From: Chrysomallon squamiferum
Taxonomy: Eukaryota; Mollusca; Gastropoda; Neomphalida; Peltospiridae
Length of the DNA: 64,000 nt
Direction of reading: 5' to 3'
NCBI GenBank assembly: GCA_012295275.1
Contig: CM022670.1
Span: 1,762,501 to 1,826,500, forward strand
Made by a program: the position numbers and the translations under genes
Notes under the pieces: generated by a model
Seen by the model: only the letters and a program-made list of their open reading frames with translations
What the model was told of the DNA's origin: nothing
The model's database searches: none
Shown here: piece after piece, positions 33,675 to 45,667 of the stretch
How positions within the stretch are numbered: position 1 is the stretch's first letter
How the letters are laid out: each line of letters starts with the position of its first letter

Positions 33675-33988
33675 ATAATTATTACCTGATCATTATTAGT
33701 ACATTTCATCAGTTAAACAAGGAACTGTAGAGTGGCCAGTGTCGAATTCCTACGAAATAGAAAACTAAAGTAGAAATTTTACTTTTCTTTCCAAGAAACA
33801 TATACCCAGAATAATTTGGTAAATACCTTCACTGTTTGGTGATCGTCCAGTCACTGAAAGAACAGATTTTGACTGGAAGATGAGACTAAACGGAGACGAC
33901 GTCGTCTCAAAGGAATTGTCCATCTCGATACATTTAAGTCACGGTAACGAGGAAAATGCTACGTCTCTTGACCTGGACGCAGGTCTCA
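33675..33988. repeat. Last inter-unit module (head plus exon-2 relic), end of the array
   Basis: Near-identical to 28509-28830. The relic breaks off after ACCTGGACGCAGGTCTCA, where TE-like sequence begins. This marks the right boundary of the unit array. Confidence 0.65.
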
Positions 33989-33989
33989 G

Positions 33990-34280
33990 GGTTCCTTCAG
34001 TTGACAGAGGAAGTGAAGATCCTAGGAACAGAGTGTAGTGACAACGCGTTCTACACAATTGCTGTAACAGGAGGAATATTGGATCGAAAGTGTAAGCTAC
34101 GTCCCAATGATGTGTGTACAGATAAGAACATTTTCCTGCGCCAAGCTGTACAGCTGGAGTTAAGATGCGGTGGACGAGGTTTAACAAGATGTAATCGTGC
34201 TGGAAGTAACAGGTGTCAGTGAAATCGATGTAAATGCTTCAAAGACAGATTAGCGTGCAATTCCCGGTGCCTCACATGCA
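33990..34280 (+). pseudogene. C-terminal remnant of an integrase-type (KRBA2-like) transposon protein
   Basis: The plus frame reads FYTIAVTGGILDRKCKLRPND, then FLRQAVQLELRCGGRGLTRCNR, then NRCQ, a TGA stop, and NRCKCFKDRLACNSRCLTC. The GGxG.xRCNC...C..NRCKCFK...CNSRC pattern is the cysteine-rich C-terminus found after the integrase core in KRBA2-like, retroelement-derived proteins common in invertebrates. The in-frame TGA at about 34220 and the missing catalytic core show that it is dead. Confidence 0.6.
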
Positions 34281-34289
34281 TAAACAAAA

Positions 34290-36400
34290 ACTGCATATTA
34301 TTGTTTATGGTTATTCTTTCAGTCAGATAACAACATTCTCAATACCATTCTGCACGTTTCAGGTAATCTGCATAAATTAGTTAAGTATATTTTCTGATTA
34401 TACAGATTAACTGTAACATAGTTTAAAATTCAGTCGTCCTACGAATCTGAAATTCGTGTGTCTGGGTATGGCTGTGCGCCCGAGTGTGTGTGTTTCGGTG
34501 TGTTACTCCAGTACAGACCAAATAACTGGGAAAAAAGAACGCGGGGAAGAGAAGAGGCAAGGGAATATAAAGGTATAGCTGGTAGAGGAAAACAAATTAC
34601 GTTGTCAAAGAAAGGGTGACAACTCGGTTACAAAGTAGACGTTTCAGCACAGTTTGTCAGCTGTGAGACAAATCGTGACTGTAACGTAGAACACCAGTAA
34701 TAATAACAACAAAAACACCACCACCACCACTACCAACAACAATAATAATAATATAATTTGCCTACAAAATGTTTAATAAAATTAATGTTTTAGAAATATT
34801 GTAGTTTGTTATTAAGATCTCCACAACATGAAACAAATTCTGAAATACAAGCTTCTGTGGCAAAGTATCTATGTACCCAGTCTTTTATGACTTTTTATTT
34901 CATCAATATTTCATCAATAATTACCTCCGAACGTTTAGTTACAGTTAAGTCAATAATATGAAAAAATGCAGTTTAATAATCAACTGAAGAAAATAAATCA
35001 CAAGACTTGTTGTATTTTGTTAGATAAATATAATGACAAAACATCTGGGAAGAGTTTTTTCAATCAAGTGAAACTGACATGTTCAAATATTTTTTAGATA
35101 AGTTGATTTCCAAACGTATGTATGCGTCACCTGCGTAGAAATGCGTGAAGAGTTACAGCACTTTAATATGAAGATGAATACATTAAAAATAAAAGAAACA
35201 AACAAAAAAAACCCATCAACTAACTAACTACGAATAGTTGTAAAATTAGATTATCAGTGTAATGGAAAGACAACTGTCGAAAACGATCCGCTGACGTCTG
35301 ATATAATATATTTTTTACACTTTAAATTACCCGAAAAAAGAATAAGCAGTGACACTGGTAAGAGAGAGAGAGAGAGAGAAAAAAAAAGAAGTAATAATAA
35401 AAACACAACTACTTTACAGTTTTTTCATATTTGATGTCACTGCATTATGCTTGCTAAACGCCTATGAAATATATTGCTATTTATGTAATCCAAATAAATA
35501 TAATTAAATTAACTGTTTGTTAATTTATGGATATCAGTATATTATGTTATAATGCAATGTTAATGAAACTGACAGTTAATGAAACCACATGCGTAAGTAT
35601 TATTCTGTTTCTGTGATAATAATGGTATTTATGATACGGTATGGTACTGTATGGTACGTCACGGTACAGTACAGCAGTATGTACATCAATTCTCTTCTTC
35701 TTCACTTTCTTTTCTTCTTTGACTTCCTTCTCATCTTCTTAATTATTATTATTATTGATTATTATTATTATTATAAAAGGTTTTCTTACTTGTACTAAAG
35801 AAGAATAAGCCTGTTCTTTCAAATTAACATTATAAAAGAGTTAATACAATTATGAGACTTCACAGGGCCACATTCTCAATGTTTCATAAACGCTACGGAT
35901 CAATTATCCATCTTTCTTTCATTTACAAGGCCATGTCGACAGCTTTAATCATTTCTTATTTAAATTAACCTGCAGCATACTCTGCGCATCTCAACGAAAC
36001 CCGTTGTCGTCGGTGATCATTTCCGCTAGTTCTGCAGTAACTGACAGTGTCTATTTTTCATTGGATAAAACTAATGATAGTGAAATAATTAACAAGATTT
36101 ATTGCGGTTCTCAATGAAAAGTATTTAAGACAGACGGTTTATGGAGAAAACTCTCTTAGTATTTAAATTAAAAATGCTCTGATTGAGGGTTATCAGTCGT
36201 AAACGGACAGAGGCTCTCATACCAAAAGATAATTTTCTGATACCTTATACTAAGACTGTCTCAAGTATTCAATTATGTCTGTCTGTCAGTCTGTCTGTTT
36301 GTTTTTCCTTCTCTCTCGACCAATAATCAAAGATGCCTTTAAAACATCTAATAAATTAGCTATACAAATATTAATGAACAACAACCACACACACATACAT
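34290..36400. other. Intergenic DNA, no gene seen
   Basis: AT-rich sequence with a CCA/CAA-rich stretch (34710-34750), a short GA run (35360) and a TACGG/TATGGTAC-rich patch (35630-35670). Open frames here are short and low-complexity. Confidence 0.5.
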
Positions 36401-36404
36401 ACAC

Positions 36405-36537
<133 letters not shown>

Positions 36538-36620
36538 TACAACAAACAACAATAAACAGTGTACTAAACTGATGGACTACAATTATGAATACTACTTTTC
36601 AACAAATGAACAAATAAATA

Positions 36621-36641
36621 AATAATAATAATAATAACAGT

Positions 36642-36703
<62 letters not shown>
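36621..36703. repeat. (AAT)n microsatellite
   Basis: Near-perfect AAT trinucleotide run with one interruption. Confidence 0.95.
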
Positions 36704-36708
<5 letters not shown>

Positions 36709-37206
36709 ACTCTTCGGTTTAATAAATGAGGCGAAAGCAAAAGAGAAAGCAAAAGATCTCAAGCAATAACTGAAGCCACTGTCTAGAGGCTTTCAAGAGG
36801 ATCACAAGTGTCAGATAACTGTTGACTCTAACGATCCAGAAGATGGAATTAATATTTAGATTCACGTTTAATTTTCGCGAGCAAACATCATATTTTCACG
36901 TGATTAACACTGTGTATGCAAACTGTTATTCAAACAAAATAACCGTTATTCCGGAACATCAAATATACGTTTACCATCTCTGAATAACAAATCTGGCAGA
37001 TATTTTCTCATAAATTAACTGTTAAGATAAGACAAACAGACAGATACATCTGGATTTATTCATAAGGTTGTTTTAACAAAGTTTTGAGAAATAAAAATAA
37101 AGGAAAGATAGGTCGTTAGACATAGAAAGAAAGAGGCAGTGATATAGATGAGAGAGAGAGAAAGGATGAAAAGATACGAGTGTGAACGAGAAAATGTGTA
37201 TGCAAG

Positions 37207-37207
<1 letters not shown>

Positions 37208-37290
<83 letters not shown>

Positions 37291-37324
37291 AGGGAGGGAG
37301 GGAGGGAGGGAGAGAGAGAGAGAG
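37208..37324. repeat. (GA)n with internal (GGGA)n
   Basis: GA tract that changes to GGGA units near 37284-37310 and back to GA. Confidence 0.95.
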
Positions 37325-37439
37325 CTATAGAGAGAGAGAAAGAGAGAGAAAGAGAAAGAGAAAGGAGAGAGAAAGGAAGAGAGAAAGAGAGAGATAGAAA
37401 GAGATACACAAAGAGAGAATTCTCACATATGCTATTCTT

Positions 37440-38574
37440 TTTCACAGTCTACACATAATTAACAATAACAACAACAAGAACAATAATAAGAAGAAAACGT
37501 GTAGCAAATACACGTGAGGTAGAGCGAATCTTTAACAATCTGAGTTAGAAACTACATCAACGTTTAGAAATTCAGCAAAGACAACAAACTGAAATAGCTC
37601 TGCAAACTGATCTAACTTCTAAATACAATTTATTAATTCATGGTAATTTTACTTAATACTGTCTCACATATATCTCTCGAAAGTAATGCAACATGGCTTT
37701 TGTCATTTCCATGACTGAATTTTACGCCTATTGTCAGACTACGCGAACCTTTCTGTCACTAGATTCCTTGCAATTTAAATCTTTTCTGTACAGAAGAAGG
37801 ATCATGAGACTTTCGCCTTCGGTTCCCATTCAGTATTAAGGGACTAATAAATGTCACTACTGATCTTTGAAGAACCCAAATCAGCACTAATTAACAATTG
37901 TTATAAATGGAATCAGCGTGCAGGCGGTGCTATGAATAGTCTAACTCGGTTCCTATCTCAAGGCAGGATCGCACAGTTCGGCGTAATTCAGTTTTATATG
38001 TTAGCAAGTGGAGACGTTGACATCTCGAGTTGATGAAGAATTGTGTGCGCTGGTGACTGGTCGTATTTTCTACATATTCTATAGGGAATCAGAAAAAAAA
38101 AATCAATCCTATTTGTTGGATTGCTGTGATAAAGTTTTTGAATTTCAGTTTAGTACTTAGACTTGTGAATACTAAGTACTTTACAGTATAATTACACACA
38201 CACACACACGCGAAGATCTAGTGTCAAAAACATACATATACTAACACATTTTGAATAATTTTATTATGATTAACGAATTATCATAATGTATAAAGATCCA
38301 AGAATTAAAACGACAAACGTAACAACAGATTTACTTTATCAGATGTTTATTATTTTATTTAATCGATTGCTGATTGTTATCATTATAAAATTTCTTAATA
38401 TTGAATTGTATTATTAAACAGATTGGAATTTATACCAGTTCACTAAAGGCTGTACATAATCTGCATAGCGAAAGTTATTTTTTTATTTTATTATTATTCT
38501 TTGGGAACCACGGCTACTGCAAATAAAAATGCTATCCAGTTTTTGGTTACGAATATATACACCAACAACGAAAG

Positions 38575-38575
<1 letters not shown>
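37440..38575. other. Intergenic DNA, no gene seen
   Basis: Mostly unique AT-rich sequence. A 60-codon open frame at 37851-38033 shows no recognisable domain and no splice context. Confidence 0.45.

Positions 38576-38576
<1 letters not shown>

Positions 38577-38622
<46 letters not shown>
38577..38622. repeat. (CA)n microsatellite
   Basis: Pure CA dinucleotide run. Confidence 0.95.
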
Positions 38623-38623
<1 letters not shown>

Positions 38624-38819
38624 TACGCACAAATGTCCACACACAAGTATCATTACACAAACACGCACTAATTCACTCACCTATTATACAAAAAATTTAT
38701 TCACGATTTTCTTTACACTTAGCTCTTTACGTTTCTGTTCTGGTTTCATTTCCTCCAATGCGGATATCCCTGTAAATAACAATAAAATTGCAATAAAAAC
38801 AAACACGAATTAGAGACTC

Positions 38820-39350
38820 AATTGCACGATCGTCGAATGGCTATGGAAATGAAAGAGCCGAGTTTTATTTTGTGCAAAAATTATTCGCTGAACGGAATAA
38901 AATCGTTTTATTTGCCGTTGTCCTTGCTTAATAGCCAGGCCATAAAGCAGCCCGCTACTTCATCTTCCCACTGAGGTGGCCCCGTTCTTGCGGCGATCAT
39001 TTAAATGTAAATTATTTGCTCTTGGTACAGAACTACGAGAGCCAGAAAAAAGAAAGACTTCTGCTTCTACGATAAAACGCGGACTTGGCCGGATTCAACA
39101 AGAGATGCCAGATAACAAAGTGACGACACCACGTCCAGCGAGCCAAGAGTTAATAACAACCTGATCACTGCAGGCCGGTGTTCGATATCGATCGTTGACT
39201 AACCACGATTTATAGGATTTCGGCGTGACAACAAGGGCAAAGAGAGGCAGGAATCTTATCAAACAGTTTGCAGACACGTACAACGGACTGCACGAGCTTT
39301 CACTTCAGAAGTCAGTTGCGTCTTTTCAAACTTGTTTTCGTGTTTTCATT
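38820..39350. other. Intergenic island of higher-complexity, less AT-rich sequence
   Basis: About 500 bases without simple repeats, with balanced composition (for example CGCGGACTTGGCCGGATTCA, CTGCAGGCCGGTGTTCGATA). There is no convincing exon: a 62-codon frame at 38976-39164 has no known domain. It could be a conserved regulatory element; this needs cross-species alignment. Confidence 0.25.
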
Positions 39351-39599
39351 TATGGTCCAAAAAAAGCCAATGACAGACAAATAAAAAGAAAAGCGAAAAT
39401 GAAAATGATATTTAAAAATGAAAAAAGAAAGAAAGAAAAAGATTTAAAAAAAACAAAAAATGTCGATTTCAGTATTAATAATAAGTCTATATATTCAGCT
39501 GTTTGGTGTTGAGTATATTGATCGTTGTATATCTAAAAGGTTTGTCTAAGAGTAAGTTAATTGTATTTATGTGTGAAAGAATATCATATATACTCACCC

Positions 39600-39657
39600 G
39601 TACACACACACACATACATACATACATTTTCTTTCATTCATCCTTCCATACACACAT

Positions 39658-39698
<41 letters not shown>

Positions 39699-39720
39699 CA
39701 TTCATACATACATACATAGG
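39600..39720. repeat. (CA)n / (TA)n / (CATA)n compound microsatellite
   Basis: CACACA, then a 34-bp TA run (about 39660-39694), then CATACATA. Confidence 0.9.
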
Positions 39721-40475
39721 TACATACGTAATATATAAACACCTAAGACTGCTAGACATCAGTTTATTTTTTATACTGTCTGTTTATATCAGTAAATATC
39801 TACATTTTTCAAGTAGTTAAGCCATGGCTTGCAGAGTTTATTAGTACCAGTCTTCTTGGCTCAGACTGATCAGTGCTATTCAGCGGTGTTTTTCAGTTTT
39901 GTTATGACACCTTTTCATGGGAACGTTTTTAGCGGAAGTATGAACAATTTCTCAAATACAGTTCACAAATCACTCTACGACTCTGAACCTTTTGCTCTGC
40001 TGACCTTTAAAACATTTCTTTGACGCAACGAGAAAAACAGAACCAAAGAAAGAAAAAAACACGTGATTATTAGAACCGGTTTAAAATAACCCAACTGAAG
40101 CTAACGTCAACATAAGATAAAAAAAGAGAGAGAGAGAAAACGAGAAAGTTTGTTGTTTTAAACAGAATAGATAACATTGAATCTAAATTTGGAGCTGGTT
40201 AAGAAATAGCAATTTTGTTTCTTGTGCAACCGAATTAAAATAAGTTATTTAGAAAAGTTAAAGATAACAAAAAAAAAAAAAAAAAAAAAATAATAATAAG
40301 AAGAAGAAGACAGATTTTATCTTGAAATGAGGAGATAATATCTAGAATACATTTAGTGATGGTTCATGATGACTGTTTTCATTTCTTGTGAAAATTTAAG
40401 TACATGTTTCGTGTATTAATTAACACTAAGACAATCATCAAGTGTACGCATGCATGTATAATGTATTTGTAATAA

Positions 40476-40720
40476 ACGATGATTTTTCTTCAAATTATTC
40501 AAAAAATATTCTCCGTAGTTTTCAAGCAGAACTGATAGTCAATCGTTTTCTATCCGAACGAATTGCAGAACCTGTTTTAAAATGTTAGGATTACTACTTT
40601 TATATCCGATAGTTTCAGAGCATTTGTTAAATCTTTTTGTGGCAACAACTTACTGAAAAGCAACGATTTTGACATCAGATTGTTTGGAAGCAATTAATTT
40701 CCTAAATCGAATGGGTATGT
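40476..40720 (+). repeat. Isolated copy of the dispersed 542-bp-type repeat
   Basis: CGATGATTTTTCTTCAAATT through CCTAAATCGAATGGG matches the tandem units at 30.4-32.5 kb and the copy at 27060-27265. It joins features of both, so it may represent a fuller ancestral form outside the array. Confidence 0.7.
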
Positions 40721-40779
40721 GGTATAATTATGTACGAATATGTATCAATGGATGGTCAATCACATGAACTTACCACTAT

Positions 40780-41520
40780 GTTTGCATATTGCATGCATGT
40801 ATGTTTGTCTGTATATATGTATGTATGTATGTATATATGCATGTCTGTATGTATGTGTGTATGTATGTATGAATGTATGTATCATTTTATGTTAAAATAA
40901 ATCAAAACCACACAGTAAGTGATTGCATCCACATTTATTTACATCGCTAAAAATTCAACAAATATATATTTGAACCAAATTTTCATGTGTCTTCTAACAT
41001 AAATACAAAGAAATCAACATATCAGTGGACATAATCGTAAAAATAGATTTTGAAAATAATTATTGAAATTTTTTGTTAATTATCACTTATTTTTTATGTG
41101 AATATAAAGTCATATCATTTAAATTTTTTTAAAAAGTATTGCCTATGGTCAGTTCAACATAAGTATTCATATGAACAGCATCTACATGACTTTTGTTTTA
41201 TTTGAGTATCTAACAAACGATTAAATATTACATTAAAAATAAAATAAAATACCATGAGTATGAAACGTTTAAATATTTGTTTTATGAAATGTACAATAAT
41301 ATAAAAAAAACAATTGTATGTGATGAAATTCAGAATATATCCAGGTTTTCAACAGGTTTGGATTACTTGAAGAATCAAAATTTTTAATGGCATTAGAAAA
41401 ATGAAGGTGAATGCATTCTGCTAGTGGAAACCCAATTAAAACTCCTGGTACTGTCTCTCAGTACAATAACTTACACAACGTAGCAGTTTGATCTGCTGAT
41501 AGTTCACCTAAGTAAAAAGC
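40780..41520. other. Intergenic DNA with TGTATG-rich stretch
   Basis: (TGTA)n-like repeats at 40797-40880, then AT-rich unique sequence. No gene seen. Confidence 0.45.
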
Positions 41521-41523
41521 AAG

Positions 41524-41584
41524 TATGTGTGTGTGTGTGTGTGTGTGTGAGTGAGTGTGTTTCTGTGTGTGTGTGTGTGTGTGT
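41524..41584. repeat. (GT)n microsatellite
   Basis: Interrupted GT run. Confidence 0.9.
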
Positions 41585-42019
41585 TCCAATACCTGTAAAA
41601 ATACCAGTTATATATATAGATAAAAAAAAGAACCCACGGATTTCCGAAGTACATGGAATGTTTGTTGAAAGTGTGTTCAAGATCTTTTTTATGATTTGAA
41701 AATAATTAATACCCGTTTGAAGGACTTCGTTGTTGCTGTTTTTAGTTCCAGTCCACGTAGATCCAAGAATGTTTCCACGACCATTTAAACGGACGTCAGC
41801 GGAAATAATTAATAAATGACTTGCTGCTGCGGGACCTAACACCGCGGGATCCAGTGATGTGGCTGGCGAAATGACTGACTTCTGACTTGCCTAATGTGCA
41901 CATATGAAAGAATAAATCACATTTTAGTCCCTGGCAAGCAGGGGTTTGTTGTTTTCATTGCTTTGACATTTCAAATGGGATTTTTTTCTTTTTTTCTTTT
42001 TCTTTCTTTCTTTTATTTC

Positions 42020-42056
<37 letters not shown>

Positions 42057-42148
42057 TTTTAACATAATTCGTAATTTTTTATTTGTGAAACGAAATAAAA
42101 TATGAAACGGACGATTAATAGTTTGCGATATAGAATATCTAATAAAGT

Positions 42149-42262
<114 letters not shown>

Positions 42263-42851
42263 GTTTATTCCCTGCTTCCATTGTGATAATTTTATATGAT
42301 TCCTACCGCGAAAGAATCAAATCATTTTGAAATATTGTCATATCAAACAATATTAAGTCACTGTTATATTAATACTAGATTCGAAAAGCTAGAAATTAAC
42401 TGCAAAATTTTAATATTTCCTTTTTGACACCTATGTTATTGAAAGTATAGAAAACAGGTAATATATTTTAAAATTGATGCTTGAATAATAAAAAATACTC
42501 GGACTTTATTCAGTGAGAACAAGACATTATGAAATAAGGTACTGAAGATAATTACAAATATTGTTTATCACAAGACATATTTGCCAGCTGATAAATCAGC
42601 GGCGATCACAAAGTAGATTTGAATAAAACAAAAAATACTAATAATATGTGCATGACTGAAGTAAATGTACAACAGGTTATTGCAATAAGTGTATGTGCCT
42701 TTTGTCATGTATATCTCAACAAACAACCCAACATCTGGATGACGCATCCAGTTCTGCCAGTTTTAAAAAATTTGATAATATTTTTGAAACTAGGCACACT
42801 GCATATTTCTAACTATGCATTTCATAGTGCTTAATAACAGGACAAAATAGT

Positions 42852-42857
42852 TTTATT
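42852..42857 (-). terminator. Candidate poly(A) signal of the NMDA receptor gene
   Basis: AATAAA on the minus strand about 520 bases after the stop codon. It is the first canonical hexamer I noticed downstream. Unverified. Confidence 0.25.
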
Positions 42858-43374
42858 TGCATCGTCAAACATTTGAACAAGTAACACATTAGATCTCTAT
42901 AATGATAACGTTTAGGATCACAAAAAGGATTTGCATGCCATTTTATATTACAAATGATGTGTATGTAGTTATCCAGAAGAGAAAAAAAATATTGATACTG
43001 CCGAATAAACAGGTGTATTTTCTTCTCCACAAAAACAATCGTTGGTTATTTGCAGTTCACAAATCTCAGTGAGCTGATGTTGGCAAACCAATACAAAACT
43101 GAGATTTTAACGAAATCTAAACATTTCTTCCTTTTTTCAAACAATAATTAGAATATATGTTATCATTCTTCTTGAAATATATATATATATATATATATTT
43201 GTTTCTGAAAACAATGAGCATAATCCTCATAAAACAACGACTGTATGGCATTACACTTTCAGTGATCTGGTCATTCATTCTAGTAAAACGAGTTTCTGTC
43301 ATCACTCAGTAGCAGATAACGTCTGTACCCTTAAATTAGAATATTTCCTTTCTAAACACAGTGGCCCATCGCTA

Positions 43375-44209
43375 TCACACTTCCTCGCCAATCTGGTTTG
43401 TTTGTAGTTTGAGGAGATAATCTATCGCCACTGACATTTTCTTATTCCTCGCACGAATTTCGTCTAGCCGCGTCTGTAATTCTAGTTCTGATTTTTTCCA
43501 CAGGACCAGAAGGTCCTCTTTAGACAAGGCCTCGATGGTACATTCGTCTAGGAACTCGACAGGGATGTGGGACTGATACCCTGACAGTGCATGCCTACGT
43601 AAGGTGGATTTCACTCTGTTGTCTTTTAAATGAAGACTTCTCTGGAAGTAATCCATCGGTTGATAGTCTTCGGTTAACGTTCCTTTCATATAGTTCTTAG
43701 AATTTGTTTCTTGAGTCTCCTGAGGATTACTGTCAGGAAGACCCGGGGCTGAAGACAACGCTCTCCCTTTATCGTTAACTGTTCCGTCGGAAATGACCCA
43801 GATGTCGTTGTTGATGCTTCTGGATGAGTTGTTGTTGCTGCTGCTGCTTAAGTTGATAGCAGAGTCCTGCGATTTCGTCGTCTCTGGTGATTTCTGCTTC
43901 AGAGTCGGCCAAGTGGAGTAGAATTTTGTTAAACGACGGGGAGGTGAACGGTCGTTTCCAGCGACGTCATCTCCTTCAAATACTTCATCGGTCTGTGAAT
44001 TGTTGTGGTGGATGTTGCCAACTCGTGGGCGATAATCGTCAGGATGGTACGCTTCGTTGTGGGCACCCTCGACGCTGCTGTTAGAAGAGTTGTCCAAATC
44101 CACAGGGCTGTCGTTAATCATTATGATGATGCGGCTGTTGGTGACGTGGTCTTCAATAGTTTCTTCTATCTGGTCGTCGGAGTGGACTGACTTTAGTTGC
44201 CGCTGATAA
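43375..44209 (-). CDS. GRIN3: NMDA receptor GluN3-like, terminal exon (cytoplasmic tail)
   Basis: Begins after a TTTTATCTCTTTTTTTCAG acceptor. Its first T completes a Ser codon started in the exon at 45139. The 277 residues form a hydrophilic cytoplasmic tail with Ser/Asn-rich disorder (INLSSSSNNNSSRSINND), and no membrane segment. The end, about KEDLLVLWKKSELELQTRLD to LLKLQTN, has heptad-like leucines and predicts a coiled coil. GluN3 subunits of vertebrates also end in a short coiled-coil-like helix. The final residues GEEV could fit a class III PDZ ligand, but that is only a pattern. Stop TGA at 43375-43377. Confidence 0.8.
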
Positions 44210-45138
44210 CTGAAAAAAAGAGATAAAAATTAAATATAAATGATTAGATTACTTAAACTGCTTAATTATTATGTGCTGCATTTAAAACTACTTCTAATAC
44301 TGTTACAACAACGACAATAACATTACTGTTGACATTTCTACTGCTGTTACTACAACTACTACAGTTTCTATTTCTGTTTCTACTTCTATTACTACTACTA
44401 CTACTATTACAAGGACTGCTGCAGCTACTACTCTGCTATTGATACTACTATTACTACTACTACTACTACTACTACCAGTTCTACTACGGTTTTGAACAAA
44501 CGTATTTCAAAAATATATTTAAACAAATAAAAAATTAAAATCCTGAATATACCCACAAGAGAACATCTGAAATTTCCTGCTTAATATGCTCAAGAAATAA
44601 AAGCATCCTATAGTCAGAATGATTTACATGGGTTTTTAACAGTATTTATAGCTGAAAAACAAGTCAATAAAAAACATGCATACAATGAAAGTGTAAAGAA
44701 ACAAATGTAAGTCCTAAACATCCAAATAAATTCTATATCTGCTGCCTGACTTGGGACCACAGACAACAGTGAAAACACATTTTTATATGATTCAAAGCAA
44801 GGGAAACCGTTAAACCATAAACAGGTTTCAGTTTTATTACTTATTTATTCAAGTTTGATTTGACTGCTTTAAAATTTTATTTCTGCTTTTAATACTTCTA
44901 TCTGAAAAACCGTAATAATAATAAACAAATAAGATAAAACAATAAAATAAACAAACAAACAAACAAACAAACAAACAAATAAATAAACGAAAAAATGGAA
45001 TACACAGACGATATACATTAATGAAGTGAATATAAATCGGTTTTGTGAAGTAAAACAGCAACATCAAAACAAAACAAAAACAAAAATAAGAAGGAGGAAA
45101 AGAAGAAAAAGTCAGAAAAGAGACAGAAATAATCTCAC

Positions 45139-45206
45139 CTGACAATGTTCGCTGTCAATTCCTGAAACATTTCAGCTTTAGATTTCTCCTTTTTCTTTGG
45201 TATTTT
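45139..45206 (-). CDS. GRIN3: NMDA receptor GluN3-like, 68-bp exon after M4
   Basis: A small exon between ATTATTATAG|AAAATACC and GTCAG|GTGAGA. It encodes KIPKKKEKSKAEMFQELTAN and IV, a lysine-rich membrane-proximal cytoplasmic segment. It enters in phase 0 and leaves in phase 2, which exactly bridges the phase-0 M4 exon and the phase-2 terminal exon. That phase repair is the main evidence. Its acceptor abuts an (AAT)n microsatellite, so the tract length may affect splicing. Confidence 0.7.
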
Positions 45207-45207
45207 C

Positions 45208-45254
<47 letters not shown>

Positions 45255-45367
45255 CTATAACAGTAATAATAACAACAACATTATTAACGATAATAATAAT
45301 AATGAATGAAGATTTTGTTAATGCATTTCAAATCTTTTCATCTCTCTCTCTCTCTCTTTCTCTCTCT

Positions 45368-45412
<45 letters not shown>

Positions 45413-45620
45413 AATAAATAAATCTGTAAATCTGTCTAAATAAATCTGAATAAATAAATAAATGAATAAAAACATCTACTTTACTCTTTTTAACTCTTGT
45501 TTCTGAATAAGACGTGTGAAGTCTTTTTTTTTTTTTTTTTCATCATCTCCTGAGCTGTTTCTTTTTGTGAGTTACAGTCTCTCAAAATGATACTACCCGA
45601 TACAGTCTCTGTGTAACAAA

Positions 45621-45667
<47 letters not shown>

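Noticed and set aside
43887-44190. Plus-strand frames opposite the receptor tail exon
   Set aside because: Antisense shadows of the terminal coding exon, with no independent support.
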